A stretch of DNA of 64,000 bases from Collinsella sp. AF20-14LB. GTDB lineage: Bacteria; Actinomycetota; Coriobacteriia; Coriobacteriales; Coriobacteriaceae. The notes beneath the pieces were generated by a model, which was given only the letters and a program-made list of their open reading frames with translations, made no database searches and was not told the origin of the DNA. Shown here piece after piece: positions 13,087 to 21,185 of this stretch. The translations under genes were made by a program, and so were the position numbers. The stretch lies in NCBI RefSeq assembly GCF_003459505.1, contig NZ_QRWD01000006.1, positions 1 through 64,000 on the forward strand, in the 5' to 3' direction. Numbering within the stretch: position 1 is the first letter of the stretch; every line of letters begins with the position of its first letter.

Positions 13087-16000
13087 CTAGGCCCGCGGTA
13101 CGATCGGGCGGTTAACTTTGGCTAGCATATCAGAAGCGCACGAATCAAGCGCCCAACTCCGGAAAGCCGAGAACTCCATGCGCGAGCGCAAGCCCTCCAA
13201 ATAGCGGATTGACCTGCTCAATTGCACACGGCCGGGGTTTTCGGCCATCGCAATGCGACGGGTGTCATCAAACCCCGAAACGCGACAGAAGCCAAGCTCT
13301 TCGAAGATTCCCAGACCGCTTGCCACCGAGCGCTCGTCAACCGGCGTGCGGGCATCGATGGCAAGGCACATCTGCGCGATGTCGATATCGCTCGCACTAA
13401 ATGAGTCGGCTCCGGTCTTGCCGCGGTTGGAGCGCCACATAGTCTGCAGCGCGCGATAGAGCGTGACAAGCTCATCGCGCTCGGGCGCGTAACAGTCGAG
13501 CAGGCGCTCGTTAATGCGAGCGTCACGCGACGAATAGAGCAGGTGAATCACGGCGGGCTGTCCATCGCGACCGGCGCGTCCGCTCATCTGGTTGAACTCG
13601 ATGGCGCCAAAGGGCATGTGGTAAAGCACAACATGGCGGATATCGGGAAGGTTGACGCCCTCACCAAAGGCAGAGGTCGAGACGATGCAGCTGAGGCTTC
13701 CGTCACGAAACGCTTCCTCGACACGGCGACGATCGGAGCGCGCAAGCCCCGCGTTATAGAACGCGATGCGGGCCGCGCAATCGGGTACCCGCTTGCGCAG
13801 CGTCTTAGCAAGCGCCACGGACTGGTCGCGCGAGTTGACGTAGATGACGGTCTTCTCCCCCGTCGCCACGATTGACACCAGGCGGTTCTCGCGGCTCGCA
13901 AGATCTCGGTCATCCTCGAGTTGCAAGTTCTCGCGCACGGTCTCGTCGACCACCGTACGGGTAATCGGCAGCACGCGGGCAAGCTCCGCCACGACCGGAG
14001 CCGTCGCGGTGGCCGTCGCCGCCATAACGACCGGATCGCCCAGGGCCTTGAGGATATCGGGCATGTCGAGGTATGCGCTGCGGTCGCCGCCCTTGGCAAG
14101 ACCGGCATGGTGCGCCTCATCGATAACGACAAAGCCGATGCGCCCTGAACGCGCAAAGCGGTCGCGGTGAATAGACAGGAACTCAGGCGTCGTGAGTACG
14201 ATGCCGGTGCGGCCCGAAGCCAGGCCGGCAAACACATCATCACGCGCCGCCTCCACGGTCTCGCCAGTCAACACGCCCACGCCAATGCCGAGCGCGGCCA
14301 TCGTCGACGAGAGGTGATAGGCCTGGTCGGCAACGAGCGCGCGCAGCGGATAGACAAAGATGCTCGCACGCCCACGAAGGACCGCCTCGCGCGCGGCATG
14401 CACATGGAAGATAAGAGACTTGCCGCGCCCCGTTCCCATAACGGCCAGAACACTTTGGTGATCGGCCAGGGCATCGAGCGCCTCGACCTGCGCGCGGTGC
14501 GGCTGGTTCGAGCCGATAAAGCTATGGATAAGCGAGCGCGTCAGCTCGGTATAGGAAAGCTGGGCGAGCGCTTGGCGCTTGCGGGACTCCAGACGAAGAC
14601 CGGCGTCCGCAGGCTCCACGCCGCGGCGAAGCTCGCATGCCGGATCGTCGATATTGGACGCCGCGGTATCGCGCACCAAGGCATCTTTGATCATGAGCTT
14701 GGGCTTCACGCGTCCCTGCCAATGCTCGGCCACGGCCTCGAACACCAAGTCGACGGCGCTGTCGCAATTGATGAGCTTATCGATCTGCGGCACGCGGAAC
14801 ATGATGGCCGGCACACTCGCGGCGCCATCGGTCGCCACAAAGCGCATGTGCTCGCCGGTTTTGCCCACCACGGCGCGATCGCACATCGTCACGCCCTCGG
14901 CAGCCAGCAGCGGCACCTTGTTGCCCTGGCCAAACGGCTCAAGACGGGAGATCTGCTCGATGGTCTCGATATTCAGCTCGGAAAGGTCGACGGTGGCGGC
15001 GACCTCGTCGGTGTCTTCAAAGTCCTCGGCGGGAAGCTCCGATAGCACGGCGGAAAGGCGGCGGCGGAACTCATCGAGCTTGGATGCCTCGATGGTCACA
15101 CCCACCGCACCGGCATGTCCGCCGCGACGAATCAGCAGGTCGGAACAGCGCTCGACGGCGTCAAACAGGTTAACTTTGCCCACCGAGCGACCAGAGCCGC
15201 GCGCGATACCGCCCTCGATCGAGAACAGCAGCGCCGGCACGTGATAGCGGTTGGTCAGACGGCTTGCCACGATGCCCTTGACGCCCTCGTGCCAGCCCTC
15301 GCCACCCACGACGATTGCGCGCCCGCCATCATAGGTCTTCTCGACCTTTGCCATGGCATCGCGCGTGAGCTCCGCCTCGATCTCACGGCGCTGGCGGTTG
15401 ATTTCCTCGAGCTCGGCTGCCAGTGCGCTTGCTTCGATGGGATCGCGGGCAAGCAGCAGGTCGAGCGCCAGCTTGGGATCGGCCATGCGACCGGCAGCGT
15501 TTAAGCGGGGAATGAGCGAGAACGATAGGCCATCCGCCGTAATGCTCGAAAGGTCCGCCTTGGCGAGCGCGGCAAGCGCGATATAGCCGGGACGGGCCGT
15601 CACGCGCATCTGCTGGATGCCCTCGGCGACCAGTGCGCGATTCTCGGGCGTGAGCGGCATCATGTCGGACACGGTGCCCAGCGCCGCGACCTCTATCAGC
15701 GAACGCCAATACGACGGCTTGCCCAAACGCTCGCCCAGGACCTGCACCAGCTTGAGCGCCACGCCGGCACCGGCAAGCTCGCGCGAGGGACCCTCGTCCT
15801 CGAGTTTGGGGTCGGTCAGGGGCACGCCCTGCGGCACCTGGTCGGACGGCTCGTGATGGTCCGTGACCACCAAATCGATCCCCAGGCTCTCCAGATAGGA
15901 GACCTCCTCCTTGGCGGCAATGCCGTTATCGACGGTCACGATCAGGTTGGGTTGGGCGAGCTCGTTGACGCGGTCGAGCGCCGCACGCGACAGGCCGTAG

Positions 16001-16374
16001 CCCTCGTCAAAGCGATGCGGAATAAACGGCGTGACATCGGCGCCAAACGTGCGCAGTGCCTCGGTCAACAGGCAGGTCGACGTAATGCCGTCAACGTCAA
16101 AATCGCCAAAGACCGCGATGTGCTCGTGGTTGCGAATAGCGCGCTCGACGCGGTCGGCAACGACCGCCATGCCCGGAATAATGAGTGGGTCGGCCCAGTC
16201 GCGATCGAGCGAAGGCGTCAAAAACAGCTGACCTTCTTCGATGGATGTAATGCCGTGCGCGACCATAATACGCGCCACCAGCCCGGGAATGCCCAGGCCA
16301 GCCGAAAGCTCCTTTTCGAGCTCGGGGTTTTGCTGAGCGACCGCCCAGCGATGCGTCGTCTTAAGCGATGACAT
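13087..16374 (-). CDS. recJ: RecJ exonuclease fused to a RecQ-like DEAH helicase
   Basis: This 1,095-residue protein has two enzymes. Residues 1-570 are a RecJ nuclease: DHH motifs FGDFDVDGITS, VTVDNGIA and VTDHHEP, a DHHA1 domain with GRSVGKVNLFDAV and RRGGHAGAVG, and a RecJ OB region. From about 600 comes an SF2 helicase: Walker A GTGRGKSLIF (an unusual RG in place of GG/SG), DEAH box in VIDEAHHAG, ATATAT, the motif V region SAFGEGVNLPDI and the motif VI region QMSGRAGRDG. RQC and HRDC domains are not evident. It probably couples unwinding with 5'-3' single-strand degradation. The ATG at 16374 is preceded by GGGGGTGG. A minus-strand TATAAT lies at 16483-16488. Confidence 0.92.
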   Translation of the reverse strand: MSSLKTTHRWAVAQQNPELEKELSAGLGIPGLVARIMVAHGITSIEEGQLFLTPSLDRDWADPLIIPGMAVVADRVERAIRNHEHIAVFGDFDVDGITSTCLLTEALRTFGADVTPFIPHRFDEGYGLSRAALDRVNELAQPNLIVTVDNGIAAKEEVSYLESLGIDLVVTDHHEPSDQVPQGVPLTDPKLEDEGPSRELAGAGVALKLVQVLGERLGKPSYWRSLIEVAALGTVSDMMPLTPENRALVAEGIQQMRVTARPGYIALAALAKADLSSITADGLSFSLIPRLNAAGRMADPKLALDLLLARDPIEASALAAELEEINRQRREIEAELTRDAMAKVEKTYDGGRAIVVGGEGWHEGVKGIVASRLTNRYHVPALLFSIEGGIARGSGRSVGKVNLFDAVERCSDLLIRRGGHAGAVGVTIEASKLDEFRRRLSAVLSELPAEDFEDTDEVAATVDLSELNIETIEQISRLEPFGQGNKVPLLAAEGVTMCDRAVVGKTGEHMRFVATDGAASVPAIMFRVPQIDKLINCDSAVDLVFEAVAEHWQGRVKPKLMIKDALVRDTAASNIDDPACELRRGVEPADAGLRLESRKRQALAQLSYTELTRSLIHSFIGSNQPHRAQVEALDALADHQSVLAVMGTGRGKSLIFHVHAAREAVLRGRASIFVYPLRALVADQAYHLSSTMAALGIGVGVLTGETVEAARDDVFAGLASGRTGIVLTTPEFLSIHRDRFARSGRIGFVVIDEAHHAGLAKGGDRSAYLDMPDILKALGDPVVMAATATATAPVVAELARVLPITRTVVDETVRENLQLEDDRDLASRENRLVSIVATGEKTVIYVNSRDQSVALAKTLRKRVPDCAARIAFYNAGLARSDRRRVEEAFRDGSLSCIVSTSAFGEGVNLPDIRHVVLYHMPFGAIEFNQMSGRAGRDGQPAVIHLLYSSRDARINERLLDCYAPERDELVTLYRALQTMWRSNRGKTGADSFSASDIDIAQMCLAIDARTPVDERSVASGLGIFEELGFCRVSGFDDTRRIAMAENPGRVQLSRSIRYLEGLRSRMEFSAFRSWALDSCASDMLAKVNRPIVPRA

Positions 16375-16650
16375 AGGCGCCCACCCCCGATAGGGGCAGG
16401 TCGCCGCGATACCTCTCACGGTTCATAGCGATGAGTCCTCTGTGTATGCCCGCTTCGGCAGGCAGATCTGTTGAACGGATTTATTATACCGTGCAGAGCA
16501 GACGCAAATCGCCGCAGCACGCCGCGGTTTCGGTAAACGATGCCGGTAATAGCCTCGAAATATTCGAGCGTTTCTGACGCACGGACGCATGCGAGCGTCT
16601 AGCATATCCATTCAAAACGGGTTCACGGGCAAAGGGAGTCACAAGCGCAT
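16375..16650. other. Divergent promoter region between recJ fusion and BASS gene
   Basis: This is a 276-base gap between divergent genes. A consensus TATAAT on the minus strand (16483-16488) may serve recJ, though no good -35 is seen. A palindrome CTCGAA-ATA-TTCGAG at 16554-16568 and GACGC/GCGTC about 30 bases further on lie ahead of the plus-strand transporter and could be operator sites. Confidence 0.35.
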
Positions 16651-17649
16651 ATGAAGCAATGGGTTGGACTGGGCAAGTTTCTCGCGGGGCACATGCAGGT
16701 CATCGTTCCGATTTGCGTGGCACTCGGCGTGCTCTTTCCCCAACAGATTGGCGTACTCAAGCCCATCGTTCCCACCTTGTTTGCCTTTATGACGTTTCAG
16801 GGTGCGCTCAGCAACACCTTTCACCAGGCAACCGAGGTGTTCCGCCGTCCGTTGCGCCTAGTCTTGGCGCTGCTCGTCTCGGCGGTGCTTATTCCCATCG
16901 CGGCGTATGCCATGGGGTCACTCTTCTTTGGCTCCAACCCCAACCTTGTCTGCGGCATTGTGCTCGAATACAGCGTGCCCGTGGCCGTCACCGCTTTTAT
17001 GTGGATCAGCATGTTCGGCGGCAACGGCCCGCTCGCGCTCACCATCATCCTGACGTCCTCGGTCATCTCGCCCGTCACGATTCCGCTCACGCTTAAGCTC
17101 CTGCTGGGTGCCACCGTTGCAATCGATGTTACGGGCATGATGCAGAACATGGCCTTTATGATCGCCATCCCCGCCGTGCTCGGCATCGTGATCAACGAGT
17201 TCACGCGCGGATGGGGACACGAGAAACTCTCCCCCGCGCTTTCGCCCGCCTGCAAGTTTATGATGATGGGTGTCATCGCCTCCAACTCCACCGCCATGAG
17301 CGAGTACGTGCTACACATGAATGCGGTGCGCCTGGAAGTCGCCCTCTTTATTTTGACCTTCGCCATCAGCGGCTTTGTCGTCGGCATTCTGGTCGCCCGC
17401 GCGTTGCACCTGCCGTATAGCGAGACGACCACCATGTGCTTTACCTGCGGCATGCGCAATATCTCTTCGGGCGCCGTCATCGCCACGCAGTATTTTCCCG
17501 GCGAGGTCGTGTTTCCCGTCATGTGCGGAACGCTGTTTCAGCAGGTGCTCGCCTCGGTTATCGGACATCTCTTTGAGCGACTGACCGGCGAGGAGCGCGC
17601 CGCCCAGCGCAAGCGCGTCGAGGCCGGCCGCGACGCCATGGGACGCTAG
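16651..17649 (+). CDS. BASS family sodium-dependent transporter
   Basis: This is a 332-residue membrane protein with nine or ten hydrophobic segments covering almost the whole length. The pattern of the bile acid:sodium symporter family is visible: FMTFQGALSNTF early, PVAVTAFMWISMFGGN, and the crossover-helix region CFTCGMRNISSGAVIATQYF, equivalent to the conserved GMQN motif. Members move bile acids, pantoate, pyrimidines or other organic anions with sodium; the substrate cannot be told from sequence. The ATG lies 12 bases after AAGGGAG. It is a single gene, divergent from recJ. Confidence 0.82.
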   Translation: MKQWVGLGKFLAGHMQVIVPICVALGVLFPQQIGVLKPIVPTLFAFMTFQGALSNTFHQATEVFRRPLRLVLALLVSAVLIPIAAYAMGSLFFGSNPNLVCGIVLEYSVPVAVTAFMWISMFGGNGPLALTIILTSSVISPVTIPLTLKLLLGATVAIDVTGMMQNMAFMIAIPAVLGIVINEFTRGWGHEKLSPALSPACKFMMMGVIASNSTAMSEYVLHMNAVRLEVALFILTFAISGFVVGILVARALHLPYSETTTMCFTCGMRNISSGAVIATQYFPGEVVFPVMCGTLFQQVLASVIGHLFERLTGEERAAQRKRVEAGRDAMGR

Positions 17650-17679
17650 ACTGTCCGCATTACGCGGGTGATAGTCTTG

Positions 17680-18477
17680 CTATACGAGCGTTTCCAGATG
17701 CGCACGCAGGCGCTCTGCATCGATATCGAGCGTGGTCTCGGCATTGACCTGGGCCAAACGATAACCGACAAAGTAGGGCGAAACCACCCAACGCGGCAAC
17801 ACCTTGGCAATGGTCCGGCCGTCCATGTGGTAGAAGAACAAGTTGTACGACTCCGCGCGGCCGCCGTGGTGCTCGTGCAGGATATAGTGCAGGGCCACCT
17901 GAATCGCATCGGCAAACAGGTCCGCTTCGGCTTGGTCGCGGGCGTCGTCGCTGGCGGCGATTCCCTGTGGAGCCGAGACGTTAACCTCAAAGAATCCCAT
18001 AATCGGTTCGGTTGAGATGTTGACCGAGATTCTCCCCTGTTGCCAAACATTGATGCCTTCGAAATTGGCGGAAGCCAGCGAAGCATAGCCGTCTTCCTGC
18101 TCCAAGCCCACAATCTGCATGTGTGGATGGACGAGGCTGCCGCCCGAAAGCGGGCCTTTGTTCTTGTACATGAGCACACTGCGGTACTGTTGGGAATCGA
18201 GCATCTGCTGCCAACAGCCCAGGGCAAACCGCATCACATGATGCAGCTCATCCGGTTCATAGGTCGCCAGGTCGGCGTCGTGATTGGCAGACTCGATCAA
18301 TACGGTCTGACGGGTGGCCCGCAAGGTCTTGAACTTATTCTCGAGCCAGATGCAGTCACCATCGCGCTGGATGACGCTGGCGAGCCCCTCCGTATCACAA
18401 AAGGGGCACGCGGTGCCAGGGCGACGATTATCGTCGGGCTTACCGCTCGCCTGCTGAACGTCAAATACCAGTGCCAC
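17680..18477 (-). CDS. GalT-like HIT-superfamily protein (DUF4931 type)
   Basis: This 265-residue protein resembles galactose-1-phosphate uridylyltransferase in layout. An N-terminal CPFCDTE could bind a metal, and the HIT-type active site appears as VHPHMQIVG, with a later WVVSPYFVGYR stretch. GalT itself has HPHPQ; the variation and shorter length suggest a nucleotidyltransferase or phosphorylase of other specificity, matching the DUF4931 group. It starts at a GTG eight bases after GGAGG (18486-18490), which lies in the last codons of cutC, so translation of the two is probably coupled. Confidence 0.75.
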   Translation of the reverse strand: MALVFDVQQASGKPDDNRRPGTACPFCDTEGLASVIQRDGDCIWLENKFKTLRATRQTVLIESANHDADLATYEPDELHHVMRFALGCWQQMLDSQQYRSVLMYKNKGPLSGGSLVHPHMQIVGLEQEDGYASLASANFEGINVWQQGRISVNISTEPIMGFFEVNVSAPQGIAASDDARDQAEADLFADAIQVALHYILHEHHGGRAESYNLFFYHMDGRTIAKVLPRWVVSPYFVGYRLAQVNAETTLDIDAERLRAHLETLV

Positions 18478-18480
18478 AGG

Positions 18481-19158
18481 TTACACCTCCAGCGGCACGA
18501 TCTTGGTGCCATGCAGCTCGGAGACGCCAAGTGCTGCCGCCACGGCATCGCGGTTGGCCGTGGTAATGCCGCCGCCAGGAAGGATGGTCAGGCGGTCGCC
18601 CGCGTACTCGATCAAGCGGACCAGGTTTTCGAAGTTGCCCTCGATCGACGTACCGGCAGCGCCGCCATGCGTGAGGATGCGCGTAACGCCGCAGTCGGCA
18701 AGTGTATCAATCGCATCGAGCTGAGCCTCGGGCGAGAGCTGGTCAAACGCCATGTGGAAGGTGATGTCAAGGGACTCGCGCTTGCACTCCTCGGCCGCAC
18801 ACCCCGCAGCCATCACCAAGGCACCGAGCGTGAGTTCGTCGAGCGCCCATCCGCCAGCACAAGGCTTGCAACAGCCAAAGACCAGACCATCGACGCCGGC
18901 GCTTACGGCAAGGCCCAGATCCATCTCCATCATGCGCAGCTCGTCCTGGTTGTAATGAAAGTCCCCGCCGCGCGGACGAATCATGCACATCACGCGCGCA
19001 TCGTGCTCGTGAGCGTAGCTGACCGTAGCGCTGATAACGCCGGCGGAAGGTGTGGTGCCGCCAACGGCAAGGTTGTCGCACAGCTCAATACGACTCGCAC
19101 CGGCCTTAATGGCCGCCGGCACCCGCTCAAAGTTCTCGGCACAAAACTCGTACAGCAT
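18481..19158 (-). CDS. cutC: CutC family protein
   Basis: This 225-residue TIM-barrel protein has the CutC signatures EFCAENFERVPAAIKAGASRIELCDNL at the start, CMIRPRGGDFHYN, GVDGLVFGC, ITFHMAFDQL, RILTHGGA and ILPGGGI. The family was named for copper homeostasis in E. coli, but a direct role in copper handling is doubtful and the biochemical activity is unsettled. The start MLYEFCAE is preceded by CGGGGGTC; the upstream in-frame extension runs through an intergenic palindrome and is not coding. The downstream GalT-like gene follows by three bases. Confidence 0.92.
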   Translation of the reverse strand: MLYEFCAENFERVPAAIKAGASRIELCDNLAVGGTTPSAGVISATVSYAHEHDARVMCMIRPRGGDFHYNQDELRMMEMDLGLAVSAGVDGLVFGCCKPCAGGWALDELTLGALVMAAGCAAEECKRESLDITFHMAFDQLSPEAQLDAIDTLADCGVTRILTHGGAAGTSIEGNFENLVRLIEYAGDRLTILPGGGITTANRDAVAAALGVSELHGTKIVPLEV

Positions 19159-19216
19159 AGATAGACCCCCGAAGACAGCAGATGTTTTCCGACGGGCATT
19201 GTCACACACCCCCATG

Positions 19217-19285
19217 AAGTTGCGGTGGAATAAGGACTCTTTTGGCCTCTGAGGCTCCCATTTAGTCCCTATTCCACCGCAACTT
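19217..19285. repeat. Palindromic intergenic element
   Basis: AAGTTGCGGTGGAATA (19217-19232) and its exact complement (19270-19285) flank 37 bases that contain a further inverted pair GGACT/AGTCC and a small palindrome GCCTCTGAGGC. The whole folds as one long hairpin. A second small inverted repeat, ACTCATT/AATGAGT, follows near 19320-19348. It looks like a REP or MITE-type element. Confidence 0.7.
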
Positions 19286-19389
19286 AAAGGGGTAGTCGTT
19301 GGCATCTGCCACAACGTCTACTCATTTAAGTACGTCCCCAATGAGTACCCGCAGGGGACAGACAGACCGGACTCCCTATACGACAACTG

Positions 19390-19418
19390 TTGACATCATA
19401 TACTATGTGTCATATAGT
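19390..19418 (+). promoter_or_regulatory. Promoter and likely operator of the padR operon
   Basis: A perfect -35 TTGACA, exactly 17 bases, then -10 TATAGT. The -10 and spacer carry an inverted repeat TACTAT-7-ATAGTA, and the related GTATACTAC follows at about 19431. PadR proteins bind such AT-rich dyads, so autorepression is likely. The promoter is seen directly; the operator role is inferred. Confidence 0.75.
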
Positions 19419-19455
19419 AGGTGTTACACAGTATACTACGAAAGGAGGTGTGCGG

Positions 19456-19776
19456 ATGGAGGCACAGATGAAGCGCGGCTTCCTCGAGGCCTGCGTGCTC
19501 GCGGCCGTCTCGGGCGAGGAATCCTACGGCTATCAGATCGTGAAGGACGTGCCCGCGAGTATGGGGCTCACGGAATCCACGCTCTATCCGTTGCTCAAGC
19601 GCCTGGAGAAGGCGGGCTGCATCACCGCGCGCTCCGCCGAGCACAACGGGCGGCTGCGGAGGTACTACCGCATCACGGACGCCGGGCGCGAGCGTATCGC
19701 CGAGTTCCTCGCCGAATGGCCATCCGTGCAGGAGATCTACCGTTACGTGGAGGGGGCGCACCATGACGCGCGATGA
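19456..19776 (+). CDS. PadR family transcriptional regulator
   Basis: This 106-residue protein is a winged-helix PadR regulator. It shows KRGFLEACVLAAV, SYGYQIVKDV, the recognition region STLYPLLKRLEKAG and the wing RRYYRITDAGRERI. It is short, with a minimal C-terminal dimerisation helix. The ATG is chosen from AAAGGAGG at 19441-19448, seven bases ahead. It overlaps the DUF1700 gene by 14 bases. This PadR-DUF1700-DUF4097 order is common in Gram-positive bacteria, where the regulator controls its own operon in response to envelope stress; here a strong promoter overlapping a dyad supports autoregulation. Confidence 0.93.
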   Translation: MEAQMKRGFLEACVLAAVSGEESYGYQIVKDVPASMGLTESTLYPLLKRLEKAGCITARSAEHNGRLRRYYRITDAGRERIAEFLAEWPSVQEIYRYVEGAHHDAR

Positions 19777-20395
19777 GTTCTTGAACCGGCTGGGCGAGCT
19801 TCTGGCCTGCCTGCCGGCAGATCAGGTAAAGGAAACGCAGGAGTTCTACGCGGAGGCCATCGCCGACCGTATGGAGGACGGCATGACGGAGGCCGAGGCT
19901 GTGGCCGCCATGGGCACGCCCGGTGAGGTCGCCGAGGCAACGCTCGACGAACTGCCCGCCGTGCCGCGCGCGATCGCGAGGACCAAGCGCAAGAGCACGG
20001 CACTTCTATGGGCGCTCGCCATCGTGGGCTCTCCGGTATGGATTCCGCTGCTGCTCGCGTTCGTCGCCGTTGCCGCTGCAGTCTACATCTGTATTTGGGT
20101 TCTTGCGCTCTGCGTGTGGATCGTGGCCGCGGCATTCGGGGGCGCGGGCCTGGTAGGGCTCCTGTTCGCCGTGGACGGCATCATTATCGGGCATGTTCCG
20201 TACGTTTTGGCCTCGATGGGAATGGGATTCGCTTCCATCGGTGTGGCGCTCCTCACGGGAGCCGGCGCCTGGACGGCGTCCAAGCAGATCGCGCGCCTCT
20301 CTGCCCTTTGGGCGAAGAAAGCCGTTTCGCCCTTCTGGAAAGATCGAGGCAATAAGAGCCGCATGGGCGCCGAAGCGGCGCCGCTCACGGCATAG
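19763..20395 (+). CDS. DUF1700 (HAAS domain) membrane protein
   Basis: This is a 210-residue protein. Residues 1-70 form the HAAS-type helical domain (MTRDEFLNRLGELLACLP, EAVAAMGTPGEVA). Then come two or three hydrophobic segments (about 80-140 and 150-175) and a basic tail. HAAS domains are thought to connect PadR regulators with membrane-bound partners in signalling. Its start lies within the end of padR, and the truncated DUF4097 gene follows by 14 bases, so it is the middle gene of a three-gene unit. Confidence 0.85.
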   Translation: MTRDEFLNRLGELLACLPADQVKETQEFYAEAIADRMEDGMTEAEAVAAMGTPGEVAEATLDELPAVPRAIARTKRKSTALLWALAIVGSPVWIPLLLAFVAVAAAVYICIWVLALCVWIVAAAFGGAGLVGLLFAVDGIIIGHVPYVLASMGMGFASIGVALLTGAGAWTASKQIARLSALWAKKAVSPFWKDRGNKSRMGAEAAPLTA

Positions 20396-20409
20396 GAAGG
20401 AGTGCAAAC

Positions 20410-20673
20410 ATGTCCAGCGTAAAAAGGATTTACCTTGCCGTAGCGGGTGGGCTTGTTGCCACGGGGCTCGTCCTGGCTGCTATCGGATTTGTGGCCTCCG
20501 GCTTTAACCTCGCTGTGCTCAACACGCAGATCGACCTGCGCGATGACACCATCATTCTGGGTGGTGTTGAAATAGACGACCCGACAGGGCTTCCACTCAT
20601 CGAGCAGCTTGCCGAGGTCGGCGAGATCCATATTGGATCTGCAACGACTGGTTCGTCTTCTCCTCGCAAATGA
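20410..20673 (+). pseudogene. Truncated DUF4097-type anchored protein
   Basis: Only 87 codons remain. There is an N-terminal membrane anchor (YLAVAGGLVATGLVLAAIGFVASGF) and a short extracellular part resembling the beginning of DUF4097 proteins, such as the complete one at 56816-57712. The reading then runs into SATTGSSSPRK and stops, without any of the GSGD-type beta repeats. AAGGAG precedes the ATG. Immediately downstream lies a region of gene relics, so the 3' part was probably lost by insertion or deletion of a mobile element. A small intact protein is the alternative. Confidence 0.6.
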
Positions 20674-20845
20674 TCGAGCTCGTAGCAGCCGTCCCCCCCC
20701 CTTCGGGCGCACCACGACGGGCATGAGCACGCCGCGCTCGGAGCCTTTTTGCGAGACCTTCCGTCACGCTCTTCCTGCGTGGTGAACCGGTCATCGACCG
20801 ACGAGAGGCTGATGGGAATCTCTCGACTTCGGGCCAATCCCGCTC
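20640..20845 (-). pseudogene. ParB-like gene relic
   Basis: Minus-strand translation in shifting frames gives EIPISLSSVDDRFTTQEERD, then SERGVLMPVVVRPKGGG, then CYELDHLRGE. This is the order of a ParB/RepB/Spo0J N-terminal domain: a target-loop region, GVLxPVVVRP and GGYELxxGHRR. A run of nine C residues at 20692-20700 lies at one frame change, and the segment between the first two pieces is missing. The resemblance is by eye. Such ParB genes often belong to plasmids or integrative elements. Confidence 0.4.
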
Positions 20846-21009
20846 ACCGATCTGGTCTTCCTTCGTGATGCGCACATAAGCGAGCAGACACCGCGCAGAG
20901 CTTCAGCGCGGCCGCACTTCCACGTCTATGACGGAGGTGCCCGGCGGCGTCTTGGCGATCCCCTTGTTTGCAGGCGTTAGCGCGTGGGGATCGCCCACTC
21001 GGGGGTCGA

Positions 21010-21125
21010 GGTCGCCGAGGACGGCGGCGAACCTCGCGGTGTCATTCGACATCGCGAGGTTCCCGGACCATGACCACCTGGCCTCGTACCGCGGCATAGC
21101 CCCAAGGGTGAGGAGCTTCGGCACG
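21010..21125 (+). pseudogene. IS110-family transposase relic
   Basis: The plus-strand translation from about 21010 reads PRTAANLAVSFDIARF and FPDHDHLASYRGIAPR, ending in SFGTSI. This matches the C-terminal (Tnp_20-type) region of IS110 transposases, where a helix-hairpin-helix is followed by F-x(4-6)-LASYxGxAPxxxxSGxSI. No start, no DEDD catalytic domain and no downstream remainder are present. The fragment sits between the truncated DUF4097 gene and livF. Confidence 0.6.
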
Positions 21126-21185
21126 TCGATCAGGGCGCCCGCGCAGCGTCGGCCGGTCCGCCGTTCGGCAGAACGGCGGAAGTCC

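Noticed and set aside
11641..13125. A 494-codon plus-strand frame opposite rel, and similar long frames opposite recJ, liv genes and elp3
   Set aside because: Each covers a fully recognisable protein on the other strand; the translations look like no family and the starts lack ribosome sites.
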